Program-made: the position numbers and the translations under genes
DNA from: Longimicrobiales bacterium
GTDB lineage: Bacteria > Gemmatimonadota > Gemmatimonadetes > Longimicrobiales > Gaopeijiaceae
Assembly: GCA_028284495.1 (NCBI GenBank)
Contig: JANQRP010000006.1
Span: forward strand, 1 to 64,000
Direction of reading: 5' to 3'
Length of the DNA stretch: 64,000 nucleotides
Part shown: positions 42,822-50,494 of the stretch, piece by piece
Layout: every line of letters starts with the position of its first letter
Position numbering within the stretch: the first letter of the stretch is position 1
The notes under the pieces: model-generated
Seen by the model: the letters and a program-made list of their open reading frames with translations, nothing else
Told to the model about the DNA's origin: nothing
The model's database searches: none

Positions 42822-43198
42822 ACCGCGCGGAGTTCGGCGGAGAAATCTGCATCGCGAACGTCGCCGGCCGGCAGCGGCTGATCCGGCTGGGGTTCGGGAT
42901 CGCGATGGCGGCAGCGGCGGTGGCGGTGGCGGCGGCGATGATCACGGCCGGCGCGCCCCGACTCCTGCGCCTGCTCATCGCTCCGCTGGTATGGCTCGCG
43001 GCGATCGGAGTCCTGCAGTATCGCGGCCGGACCTGAATCGGCCTGGCATCGCGCGGTCTGCGCGACCTGGGGGACGGCCCGGACGACATCGACGACGAAC
43101 TCGAGCTCGCGGCCGTTCGGCGGCAGGCGAAGCGGATCCGCGGTCGCGCCCTCGTGATCGCGGCTGCGGTGTCGCTAGTCTTCCTCGCCGTTCCCTGA
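42818..43198 (+). CDS. Candidate selenoprotein: small membrane protein with in-frame TGA at residue 73
   Basis: Conventional reading gives 72 residues ending at TGA 43034-43036. Reading on in the same frame gives 53 more sensible codons to a second TGA at 43196-43198: an acidic linker (GDGPDDIDDELELAAVRRQ), a basic segment and a final membrane helix (ALVIAAAVSLVFLAVP). The whole 126-residue protein resembles, from memory, a family of small membrane proteins with GEICIANVAGRQRLIRLGF near the start and R-T-C-x-x-L-A-x-R-G at this point, so TGA replaces a Cys codon. A perfect hairpin follows at SECIS spacing (43049-43065). It overlaps kbl by four bases. The end overlaps the converging methyltransferase by 24 bp. 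A sequencing error (TGC to TGA) is the main alternative. Confidence 0.6.
43049..43065 (+). promoter_or_regulatory. Putative bacterial SECIS hairpin
   Basis: TCGCGC (43049-43054), loop GGTCT (43055-43059), GCGCGA (43060-43065): six perfect pairs with a GGUCU loop. The loop starts 19 bases after the first base following TGA position 43036, i.e. 18 bases lie between TGA and GGU. This spacing and the GGUCUG loop are the same as I recall for the E. coli fdhF SECIS element. Extra pairing (GG 43045-43046 with CC 43066-43067) would leave a small bulge. Confidence 0.55.
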
Positions 43199-43846
43199 CG
43201 GCCCCGCGCCCCGGCCCAGGCGCGGAATGACGGCCGGTACCCGCGTGCGGTAGTCCGTGTAGGCGTCGCCGAAGCGCTCGACCAGCTCCTGCTCCTCGAC
43301 GGAAATCACGAGCCCGACGGCCGGGAGCAGCGCCGCGACCATGAGGTAGCTGGCGCCGTGATTGGCCATCATCGCCCACCCGACCGCCGCGACGATCAGC
43401 GACAGGTACCGAGGGTGACGGACGCGACCGTACAGCCCCTCCTGGAGAAGCTCCGCGCCACCCGAGATCTCCTTCACGCCGAGCATCGTCGCCGTGTCGA
43501 GCTGATCGCGCGTGCGCCGGTCGAGAATTACCGACAGGCCCCAGAGGGCCACGCCTCCGGCGAAGAGCGCCATGTTGGTGCCGAGGTCGCTCCGCTCCAC
43601 CGTGCCGCCGCCCCATCGCCAGAACCCCGCCATCACGATGAGGCAGGCCGGCACCACCACCATCCATGTCGGCCCCGGCCCTACACGGCGCCAGTAGCCC
43701 ACGAACCCGTGAATCAGGAGCCAGTAGGCGATGCCCGCCGGAATCGTCGCCCAGAGCATCACGGCGAGCCCGAATCGGAGCCAGTCGATGAACATTCTTG
43801 CCGGAGCGCGGGTCTCGGGGGAGGATGAGTCGGAAGCTCCATCCAC
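43175..43846 (-). CDS. Isoprenylcysteine-methyltransferase-like membrane protein
   Basis: A 223-residue integral membrane protein of the ICMT/PEMT-like methyltransferase group. The signature is near the C-terminus: GLYGRVRHPRYLSLIVAAVG, then EEQELVERFGDAYTDYRTRV and PAVIPRL. Five or so helices precede and surround it. Members methylate carboxyl or lipid amino groups using S-adenosylmethionine; the substrate here is unknown. The start may be 43846 (MDGASDSS) or the internal ATG 43795 (MFIDWLRFGLAVML), which begins at the first helix. It converges with, and slightly overlaps, the TGA-containing gene. Confidence 0.82.
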   Translation of the reverse strand: MDGASDSSSPETRAPARMFIDWLRFGLAVMLWATIPAGIAYWLLIHGFVGYWRRVGPGPTWMVVVPACLIVMAGFWRWGGGTVERSDLGTNMALFAGGVALWGLSVILDRRTRDQLDTATMLGVKEISGGAELLQEGLYGRVRHPRYLSLIVAAVGWAMMANHGASYLMVAALLPAVGLVISVEEQELVERFGDAYTDYRTRVPAVIPRLGRGAGPSGNGEED

Positions 43847-43916
43847 GTCGTCGCCGATTCAACCCGCCGCACGCGTGCCCGGTCCGCACCGGCGCGTCCC
43901 ACCCTTCGGAGGTCCC

Positions 43917-44843
43917 ATGCCCGTATCCCGGTCCGGCGCCGCTCTCGCCGCTGCCTCGGCGGCGGCGCGTGGCGCCCTCCTCCTCACCGCCCTCGGCTGG
44001 TCCCCGGGTGCCGCTCCCCTCGCCGCCCAGGCGGGCCCCGCGTCCGGCAGCCTCGTGATCGTCGGGGGCGCGCTTCAGGATGCGGAGATCGTCGGGACGT
44101 TCATCGAACTGGCCGGCGGCCCCGCCGCGAAGATCGTGGTGGTCCCCACCGCGGGAGGAGGCAGCGACGACAGCTACGGCGACGAGTGTCGATGCATCCG
44201 CCAGCTCCGGGCGGCCGGAGCGACCGATCTGCACGTGCTCCACACGTACGATCCGGAGCTGGCCGACACCGAGGCGTTCGCGGCACCGCTCCTCGACGCC
44301 GACGCGGTGTGGTTCACGGGAGGCCGGCAGTGGCGGCTCGCCGACGCGTACCTCGGCACACGCACCGAGGAGGCGTTCCACGCGGTACTGGCCCGGGGCG
44401 GCGTGATCGGAGGGTCGTCCGCGGGTGCCAGCATCCAGGCCGACTTCATGGTGCGCGGCGACACCAACGGAAACCGACTCGTGATCGGCGACCACACCGA
44501 GGGCTTCGGGTTCATCACGGGCGTCGGCATCGACCAGCATCTGCTTCCCCGCAACCGACACTTCGACCTGCTCGAGGTCATCCGCGAGCATCCCGAACTT
44601 CTGGGCATCGGACTCGACGAGGACACCGCGATCATCGTCGAGGGCGACGCCTTCCGCGTGATGGGATCGGGGTACGTGGCCATCTACGACGCGAACGCGG
44701 ACCTCGACCTCAACGGCGGCGGATTCTACTTCCTCCAGCCGGGCGACCACTTCGACCTCACGACGCGCACCCCCACCCGGGGATCACCCCAGGCCGAGAA
44801 CGTCCGCGGGGTCGACCGCGTCCGGGGTGGTGGCAACGGGTGA
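43917..44843 (+). CDS. Secreted cyanophycinase-like S51 peptidase
   Basis: A 308-residue exported serine peptidase of family S51. GGAGG lies just before the ATG at 43917, and a signal peptide ends near PLAAQ. The catalytic Ser is in VIGGSSAGASIQADF, with GSLVIVGGALQD at the start of the fold and FGFITGVGIDQHLLPRNR and GIGLDEDTAIIVEG as conserved blocks. Extracellular cyanophycinases (CphE type) hydrolyse cyanophycin outside the cell; other S51 members cleave Asp-dipeptides. The stop overlaps the next start (GTGA). No cyanophycin synthetase is visible here. Confidence 0.9.
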   Translation: MPVSRSGAALAAASAAARGALLLTALGWSPGAAPLAAQAGPASGSLVIVGGALQDAEIVGTFIELAGGPAAKIVVVPTAGGGSDDSYGDECRCIRQLRAAGATDLHVLHTYDPELADTEAFAAPLLDADAVWFTGGRQWRLADAYLGTRTEEAFHAVLARGGVIGGSSAGASIQADFMVRGDTNGNRLVIGDHTEGFGFITGVGIDQHLLPRNRHFDLLEVIREHPELLGIGLDEDTAIIVEGDAFRVMGSGYVAIYDANADLDLNGGGFYFLQPGDHFDLTTRTPTRGSPQAENVRGVDRVRGGGNG

Positions 44844-45550
44844 AGACGGGGGCCGCATTCAGGTGGGTCGCGTGCGCGGTCGCGATCGTCGGCTGCTCGG
44901 ATTCGGGCCAGGCGGAGGTGGACGACGCGGAGGACGCGCCCGCCGAGCAGGTGGTCCGTACGGACCCGTTCCGAGTGACCGGCGCGTTCGAGGGTGAGAC
45001 GTTCTACATGACGCCCTGCTCCGACGGCGAGCTCGAGGTTCGACTCGTCCCGGGCCCGGAGGTACTGGATCTCGTCGCGATCCACGAGGAGCTCGTGCCC
45101 GGTGACACGCCGGTCGAGACGATCTTCGTGGATCTCCTGGGCGAGGCGGTCGAGGAGCGGGGGGAGATGACCTTCGAGGTTCTGGAGGTATATCGCGCCG
45201 GATGGGAGGACTGGGGCTGCACCTGGCAGCCGTTCGTGGACGAGCTGCGGTTCGCCGCTTCGGGCACCGAGCCGGACTGGACGATCCACGTCGCCACCGA
45301 CTCCACCGTTCGGCTCTCCCGGATCGACGAAATGGTCGAGGGGTGGGCGACGGCGATCGACGGCACCCTGGCAGCCGGGTGGACGGTCACCGGGACGGTG
45401 GGGGCCGGCGAGTTCACGCTCCAGCTGGAGGCCGTTGCCTGCCGGAACGAGATGTCGGGAGGGTGGAGCCACCTCGAGGTGCTGCTCACGCTCGACGGCG
45501 AAGAGCGCCGCGGGTGCGGCTTCATCGGCGAAACGATGGAGGGCGTGTGA
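44840..45550 (+). CDS. Lipoprotein of COG3650-like type
   Basis: A 236-residue lipoprotein, lipobox AIVGC at about residues 15-19. The mature protein has an early acidic linker (EVDDAEDAPAEQ), then TGAFEGETFYMTPCSDGELE and later RFAASGTEPDWTIHVATDST, which resembles the G-x-E-P-x-W motif of COG3650-type stress lipoproteins. It ends in a META-like strand pattern (ERRGCGFIGETMEGV). Function unknown; likely an envelope sensor or protective protein. GTG 44840 overlaps the cyanophycinase stop and its own stop overlaps the next start, so three genes form one coupled operon. Confidence 0.72.
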   Translation: MKTGAAFRWVACAVAIVGCSDSGQAEVDDAEDAPAEQVVRTDPFRVTGAFEGETFYMTPCSDGELEVRLVPGPEVLDLVAIHEELVPGDTPVETIFVDLLGEAVEERGEMTFEVLEVYRAGWEDWGCTWQPFVDELRFAASGTEPDWTIHVATDSTVRLSRIDEMVEGWATAIDGTLAAGWTVTGTVGAGEFTLQLEAVACRNEMSGGWSHLEVLLTLDGEERRGCGFIGETMEGV

Positions 45551-45846
45551 GCCGACGGACGCCGGATCCGACGGGCATCGGGATCGGTCTGGCGTTCGCC
45601 GGCATGCTGCTCCTCACGCTGACACCGGTCGCGGGTCGCTGGGCCGACGTGCCGCCGGCGCTCGCACGGACCGCGCTGGGAGCGGCGATCCTGCTGATGC
45701 TCGCGGGGGCGGCGGTGGGGCTGCTCGCGGGGCGGGAGGGCATGGGGCAGGGCCGGAGAGTGTCGGGCGGCGGACGTGCGGACAGGTCGGCGCCGGAATC
45801 GTCGCCGGGGGACGGGCGGTCCGCGGAGGTGCCCCCGGGCGGCTGA
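45547..45846 (+). CDS. Small two-helix membrane protein with disordered tail
   Basis: A 99-residue protein of unknown family. Two helices (GIGIGLAFAGMLLLTLTPVA, and TALGAAILLMLAGAAVGLLA) are followed by a Gly/Ser/Arg-rich disordered tail of about 35 residues. GTG 45547 overlaps the lipoprotein stop (GTGA), which is the chief argument that the gene is real. It is the last gene of the cyanophycinase operon; a GC hairpin follows at 45861. Confidence 0.6.
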   Translation: MSRRTPDPTGIGIGLAFAGMLLLTLTPVAGRWADVPPALARTALGAAILLMLAGAAVGLLAGREGMGQGRRVSGGGRADRSAPESSPGDGRSAEVPPGG

Positions 45847-45860
45847 ACGTCGTCGGCTGG

Positions 45861-45878
45861 CGCGGCCGCCCGGCCGCG
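45861..45878 (+). terminator. GC-rich hairpin closing the cyanophycinase operon
   Basis: CGCGGCC (45861-45867), loop GCCC, GGCCGCG (45872-45878). Seven perfect GC pairs, 14 bases past the stop, without a U-run. Confidence 0.5.
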
Positions 45879-45918
45879 CGGTCAATCCGAAGCGGACGCA
45901 CGAGGCGTATCTCGGGAA

Positions 45919-46251
45919 GTGAACCGATCGTGCTTCCGACCCCTCCGACGCGACGCCCCCACCTCGCGTCGCGGATCTGTTCGGACGAGCGATCGACGCC
46001 GGAGCTCACCTCGACGTTCTCCTCACGAAGGCGGAGGTGTCCCGTGCGCGGGGCCTGATCGACGAGGCCCGTCAGCTGGAGGCGGAGTTCGTCGAACGGG
46101 CGACACGGTCGGAACGATCCCTGCGCATGCACCTCCGCCCGCCGGCGACGATGCACGGGCATGACGACTCCTGGCGGAGGCGCTCGAGGGAGGCGCGGAG
46201 CTCGGACCGGTCGTTTCGGCCGAGCTCGAATCGCTGTTGGACGCCCACTGA
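45919..46251 (+). pseudogene. Possible frameshifted small gene in an otherwise gene-free gap
   Basis: The 495-bp interval 45847-46341 contains no clean gene. Two coding-like pieces lie end to end in different frames: about 45930-46160 reads LFGRAIDAGAHLDVLLTKAE, ARGLIDEARQLEAEFVERAT and so on; then 46165-46251 reads LLAEALEGGAELGPVVSAEL ending ESLLDAH and TGA. Together they look like one helical protein of roughly 100 residues with a frameshift near 46160. The only start in the first frame is GTG 46037. No family recognised; could be chance in GC-rich DNA. Confidence 0.3.
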
Positions 46252-46260
46252 CGTGAGGGC

Positions 46261-46271
46261 GGGGGGGGGGG
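46261..46271 (+). repeat. G11 homopolymer
   Basis: Eleven consecutive G at 46261-46271, 70 bases upstream of the ATG at 46342. The longest homopolymer noticed in the window; in the promoter-proximal region of the PCYCGC gene. Confidence 0.9.
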
Positions 46272-46341
46272 CGGACCGCCCGCGCGCGGGTTCGCCACCG
46301 GACGGTTGCGTCCGCCCCGCCCGCGCGGCGATCGTTCGGGC

Positions 46342-46770
46342 ATGAGCGACTTCATCTCCCGCCGGCGCTTTCTTTCAGTGGCGCCGCTCGCCCTGGTCGG
46401 TACGGCGTTCGCGTCGCGCCGCGTGTCCGCACCCATCGTGCCGATGGACGCCCACCCCGAGCCACGCCCCGGGATCACGGCCGAGAAGGTGATGACGGTC
46501 GAGCAGCTCGGTGCCCGCGGTGCGGACGACCGCGTGAAGGGCATCTTCGAGATGGTCCGTGAGATGCCCGAGATCGCCGACGGCATCGACTGCTACTGCG
46601 GGTGTGCGGTGCGCCCGGGGTACCGCTCCCTCCTCACGTGCTACTACGAGGACGGGATGGCCACCGGATGCCCGATCTGTCAGGGGGAGGCCGAGCTCGC
46701 GCATCGGCGCTGGAAGGACGGTCAGGACCTCGACCGGATCCGCCGGGCCATCGACGCCCGGTACGCCTGA
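46342..46770 (+). CDS. Tat-exported PCYCGC-motif protein
   Basis: A 142-residue protein. The N-terminus SDFISRRRFLSVAPLALVG is a twin-arginine signal (R-R-x-F-L), so it is probably exported folded, perhaps with a bound metal. The core is DGIDCYCGCAVRPGYRSLL then CYYEDGMATGCPICQGEAEL, with six cysteines, matching the PCYCGC-motif family. Members are small, envelope-located and unassigned; metal binding is a reasonable inference from the Cys content. It is eight bases upstream of the DUF2911 gene. A G11 tract lies in its upstream region. Confidence 0.8.
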   Translation: MSDFISRRRFLSVAPLALVGTAFASRRVSAPIVPMDAHPEPRPGITAEKVMTVEQLGARGADDRVKGIFEMVREMPEIADGIDCYCGCAVRPGYRSLLTCYYEDGMATGCPICQGEAELAHRRWKDGQDLDRIRRAIDARYA

Positions 46771-46778
46771 CCCGGACG

Positions 46779-47654
46779 GTGCGGCCACTCCTTCCGGCGG
46801 CCATCGTCGCCGGGACGCTCCTCTCGGTGTGCCCGACCGCGGCGCAGATCATTGCGAGTGAGCGCAGTCTCCTGCGCCAGACGATCGCCGGTACCGTGAT
46901 CGAGCTGGACTATTCGCGGCCGTCGGTTCGCGGGCGTGACCCGCTGTTCGGCGAGGTCGTCGAGTGGGGGAAGAGCTGGACGCCAGGCGCCAACGCCGCC
47001 ACGACGATCTCCTTCTCGGCGCCGGTCCGGCTCGGCGGGGTGCCGGTGGACTCCGGGGCCTACAGCGTCTGGATCGAGCCGGCCCGACGCGGACCCTGGC
47101 GATTCGGGCTGCACGCCGACACGAGCCTCTTCCACACGGCACATCCCCCGCTCGACGAAGCCGTGTACGTGGTGGACGTCGACCCGCGCGCGACGCCGGA
47201 ATTCGTGGAAACGCTCCGCTTCTCGATCCCGAACGTGCGGAGTGGCGGCGCGACCCTCCACCTCGACTGGGGCCGGACCCGGCTCGCGCTCGAACTCGAG
47301 GTCGAGTCGTCCCTCGATCTGACGGTACCCGTGGGGGAGGGTCGAGCGCTCGAAGGGGCGTGGGAGTTCGGTGCGCCCGGCGAGGATGGGATGCCGCTCC
47401 GGCTGCGCTACGACGACGAACGGTCGCAGCTGCTCGGAGAGTGGACGCAGGGCGGCGACGACGTGCCGGTCGTGATGGTCCGGAAGGCCGAAGGGATCTA
47501 CCAGCTCGGCTTCTTCATCGGCGACCGCGTCGGATCGGTGATCGACGTGTGGTTCTTCGAGTTCCTCGACGTCCGCGACGGTCGTCCGCGCGCCTTCGAG
47601 GTGCGGGATGGCCAGGACCAGCTTCGCTTCGAGGGGCGCCGGGTCGGACGCTGA
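46779..47654 (+). CDS. DUF2911 exported protein
   Basis: A 291-residue exported protein. GTG 46779 begins a signal peptide (RPLLPAAIVAGTLLSV, cut near PTAAQ). The DUF2911 hallmark is VRGRDPLFGEVVEWGKSWTP followed by GANAATTISFSAPV and DSGAYSVWIEPA. A lipocalin-like C-terminal half (RALEGAWEFGAPGEDGMPL, FIGDRVGSVIDVWFFEF) is appended. The family is common in Bacteroidetes and Gemmatimonadota but has no known function. It follows the PCYCGC gene closely, so the two are likely co-transcribed. Confidence 0.87.
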   Translation: MRPLLPAAIVAGTLLSVCPTAAQIIASERSLLRQTIAGTVIELDYSRPSVRGRDPLFGEVVEWGKSWTPGANAATTISFSAPVRLGGVPVDSGAYSVWIEPARRGPWRFGLHADTSLFHTAHPPLDEAVYVVDVDPRATPEFVETLRFSIPNVRSGGATLHLDWGRTRLALELEVESSLDLTVPVGEGRALEGAWEFGAPGEDGMPLRLRYDDERSQLLGEWTQGGDDVPVVMVRKAEGIYQLGFFIGDRVGSVIDVWFFEFLDVRDGRPRAFEVRDGQDQLRFEGRRVGR

Positions 47655-47703
47655 CGCGCTGCGGACGCCGATCGCCCACGGCACTCCAGCGTGGACCGAC
47701 GCG

Positions 47704-49479
47704 TCAGCGCAGCCCGATCCGGGGGAGAAGGCGCAGCACGAGCCAGGCCGACACGATCGCCACCGTGCCCAGGCCCAGCCCGGCGCCGGCGTTTCCGTAG
47801 AGCACGGATCCGGTGGCGAAGAGCGCGGCGTAGATCGCGGTGACGCCCAGGAACCACGCGGCGACCGCGGCTGTGGGGCTCTCCTCCTCCTCGCCGGGCG
47901 CGTCGCCGACAACGGCCGTCCATCCCGGTCCCATCGGCCGGATCCTCGCGTGGAAGGCGGCGAGGACGTCGCGGTCGGTCGGACGCGTGAGGAGGGTCAC
48001 GGACAACCACACGACGGTCGTCATGGCCACCGCGGCGACGAGCTGCGTCGAGGCGTTCCAGTCAGGGACCGGCCACGACAGGTCGCCCACCCCGCCCCGA
48101 AGCCATACCGCGACGGCGAAGGACACGACCATCGCCGAGATCTCGCTCCACGCGTTGATCCGCCACCAGAACCACCGGAGGATGAACACCAGCCCGGTGC
48201 CGGCGCCGATCTGGAGGATGATGTTGAACGTCTCCAGCGCGGTTTCGAGCTCGAGCGCCACCAGCGTCATCGCGACGGTGAGAAGCGCCGTCGAAACCCG
48301 CGCGGCGGTGACGGCCTGCCGCTCGGTGGCGTCCGGTTTCACGAATCGCCGCCAGAAGTCCTGGACGATGTACGAAGCGCCCCAGTTGAGGTGGGTCGAG
48401 ATCGTCGACATGTACGCGGCGGCGAGCGACGCCACGACCAGCCCGAGCCAGCCGGCGGGCAGGAAGGTGAGCATCGCCGGGTAGGCGAGGTCGTGGCCGA
48501 GCGGGATCGAGGCAGGCAGGTCCGGAAACGCGACCTGGATCGACTCGAGCGTCGGGAAGACCACGATCGACGCGAGGGCGACCAGGATCCAGGGCCACGG
48601 GCGGACCCCGTAGTGCGCCACGTTGAACCAGAGAACCGCCTTGAGCGCGTTGTCCTCGTCCTTCGCGGCGAGCATCCGCTGGGCCAGGTAGCCGCCTCCA
48701 CCCGGCTCGGAGCCCGGGTACCAGATGCTCCACCACTGGATGGCGATCGGCACGATGAACACCGCCAGCGCGGTGGACGTATCGGAGAAGTCGGGCAGGA
48801 AGTTCAGCGATCCGTCGAGGGCCGGGTTGCGCACCAGTTCACCCAGACTGCCCACGTCGGGGTGGTTCACGGCCACCACGGCCGCCGCGATCGCGCCGAT
48901 CATCGCGACGGCGAACAGCATCAGGTCGGTGGCCACGACGCCCCACAGCCCCGCGGTCGCCGAGTAGAGCAGCGTCAGGGCGGCGAGGATCACCACGACG
49001 ACCGCCGGCTCGATGCCGAGCAGGACGCCGCCGATCTTGATGGCCGCGAGCGTCACGCTCGCCATCACCATGACGTTGAAGAGCACCCCGAGGTAGAGAG
49101 CCCTGAACCCGCGGAGGAACGCCGCCTCCTTCCCGGAATAGCGAAGCTCGTAGAACTCGACGTCCGTGAGCACGCCCGAGCGCCGCCAGAGCTTCGCGTA
49201 GAAGAAGACGGTCAGCATGCCCGTGAGCGCGAAGGCCCACCACACCCAGTTCCCGGCCACGCCGCCCGTGCGGACGATGTCGGTGACGAGGTTGGGCGTG
49301 TCGGTGGAGAAGGTGGTGGCGACCATCGAGGTGCCCAGGATCCACCAGGGCAGGGACCGCCCGGCCAGGAAGTACGACTCGGCGTCGGTCCCGGCACGCC
49401 GCGTGAACCAGAGGCCGACGACGAGCACGACGGCGCCGTAGAGGACGACGACCGCCCAGTCGAAGGAGGTCAACAGCAC
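47704..49479 (-). CDS. SSS-family sodium:solute symporter
   Basis: A 591-residue sodium-coupled transporter with about 13-14 membrane helices. Family marks are SYFLAGRSLPWWILGTSMVA, FSTDTPNLVTDIVRTGG, SEPGGGGYLAQRMLAAKDE and AAYMSTISTHLNWGASYIV. GTG 49479 is chosen; it lies 13 bases after the stop of the PLP enzyme gene on the same strand, whose product acts on amino acids, so an amino acid or related amine is a plausible substrate. Last gene of a three-gene unit. Confidence 0.9.
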   Translation of the reverse strand: MLLTSFDWAVVVLYGAVVLVVGLWFTRRAGTDAESYFLAGRSLPWWILGTSMVATTFSTDTPNLVTDIVRTGGVAGNWVWWAFALTGMLTVFFYAKLWRRSGVLTDVEFYELRYSGKEAAFLRGFRALYLGVLFNVMVMASVTLAAIKIGGVLLGIEPAVVVVILAALTLLYSATAGLWGVVATDLMLFAVAMIGAIAAAVVAVNHPDVGSLGELVRNPALDGSLNFLPDFSDTSTALAVFIVPIAIQWWSIWYPGSEPGGGGYLAQRMLAAKDEDNALKAVLWFNVAHYGVRPWPWILVALASIVVFPTLESIQVAFPDLPASIPLGHDLAYPAMLTFLPAGWLGLVVASLAAAYMSTISTHLNWGASYIVQDFWRRFVKPDATERQAVTAARVSTALLTVAMTLVALELETALETFNIILQIGAGTGLVFILRWFWWRINAWSEISAMVVSFAVAVWLRGGVGDLSWPVPDWNASTQLVAAVAMTTVVWLSVTLLTRPTDRDVLAAFHARIRPMGPGWTAVVGDAPGEEEESPTAAVAAWFLGVTAIYAALFATGSVLYGNAGAGLGLGTVAIVSAWLVLRLLPRIGLR

Positions 49480-49492
49480 GGCTGCGACAGCC

Positions 49493-50494
49493 TCAGGCAA
49501 AGAGGGCGGGGTGGCCGCCGGTGTGAAGGAATACGATCCGGTCGCCCGCGGGGAATCGACCCTCGCGCACCGCCGCCACCATGCCGGCCGCCGCCTTCGC
49601 CGTGTAGACCGGGTCCACGAGGATGCCCTCGCTCCGCGCGAACAGGTCCAGAGCCTCCCCCGACGCCTCGGTGGGGATCCCGTAGCCCTTGCCGACCTGG
49701 TCGTCGGCGACGTCCACGCGCGGAAGAATCGTCTCGAGCTCCCGTTCGTGCTGGCCAAGCCGGGCGAGTGCTCCGACGGCCAGGTCGCTCGCCGTGTCGA
49801 GCAGATCGTCGGCGGGCACGTCGGCGCTCACGGCGACAAGGTGGATGTCGGGCCGATCGAGAAGCGCGAACCCCGCCATGAGCCCGGCGAGTGTCCCGCC
49901 CGAGGACGACGCCAGAAAGAGGTTCACGTCGCGATCGCGGGTCATCGGGAGCTGCTCGTGGATCTCGATCGCCGCGCGCACGTATCCGAGCGCCCCGAGC
50001 GACGTGGATGCTCCGAGCGGCACGATCAGCGCCTGACCACCCGCCTTCGCGATGCGCTTCGCCTCGTCCTCCATGGCGGGGTTCCGTTCGGCACGACTCA
50101 TCACGGTTCGGATCTTGGCGCCGAGGATCTCGTAGAGCAGCGCGTTGCCGGTGGGTGGATCCGGCACGTCACCGTTGATCACCAGCAGGCACCCCAGCCC
50201 CAGCCGTGCGGCGGCTGCCGCCGTGACACGGCAGTGATTCGACTGCGGACCACCCGTCGTGATGAGGTGGGTGATCCCGTCGACCCGCGTCGGACCCAGC
50301 TCGTGCTCGAGCTTCCGCACCTTGTTGCCACCGAGCCCGAAGCCCGTCTCCTCGTCGAGCTTGAGGTAGAGCTCGGGTGTCTCGGGCCCGAGCGCGCCGC
50401 GCATGCGGGGCGCGGTCACGAGCGGCGTCCGTCCGAGCACCAGGTGCGTGCGCGGGTGGGCCTCGAGGAGGGCGAAGAGTTCGTCCGAGGTCAT
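49493..50494 (-). CDS. D-cysteine desulfhydrase/ACC-deaminase family PLP enzyme
   Basis: A 333-residue PLP fold-type II enzyme. The PLP lysine is in FGLGGNKVRKLEHELG, with TTGGPQSNHCRVTAAAAARL and FLASSSGGTLAGLMAGF as phosphate-binding and substrate motifs. This group includes D-cysteine desulfhydrase and 1-aminocyclopropane-1-carboxylate deaminase; sequence alone does not separate them, but DcyD-like activity is more usual in this setting. It is coupled to the HDAC-like gene upstream (ATGA overlap) and followed by a sodium symporter, suggesting uptake and breakdown of one amino acid. Confidence 0.88.
   Translation of the reverse strand: MTSDELFALLEAHPRTHLVLGRTPLVTAPRMRGALGPETPELYLKLDEETGFGLGGNKVRKLEHELGPTRVDGITHLITTGGPQSNHCRVTAAAAARLGLGCLLVINGDVPDPPTGNALLYEILGAKIRTVMSRAERNPAMEDEAKRIAKAGGQALIVPLGASTSLGALGYVRAAIEIHEQLPMTRDRDVNLFLASSSGGTLAGLMAGFALLDRPDIHLVAVSADVPADDLLDTASDLAVGALARLGQHERELETILPRVDVADDQVGKGYGIPTEASGEALDLFARSEGILVDPVYTAKAAAGMVAAVREGRFPAGDRIVFLHTGGHPALFA

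Noticed and set aside
42818..43198. Genome-wide reassignment of TGA as the explanation for the internal TGA
   Set aside because: TGA is the stop codon of most genes in the window, often inside tight ATGA/GTGA overlaps, so general recoding is not possible.
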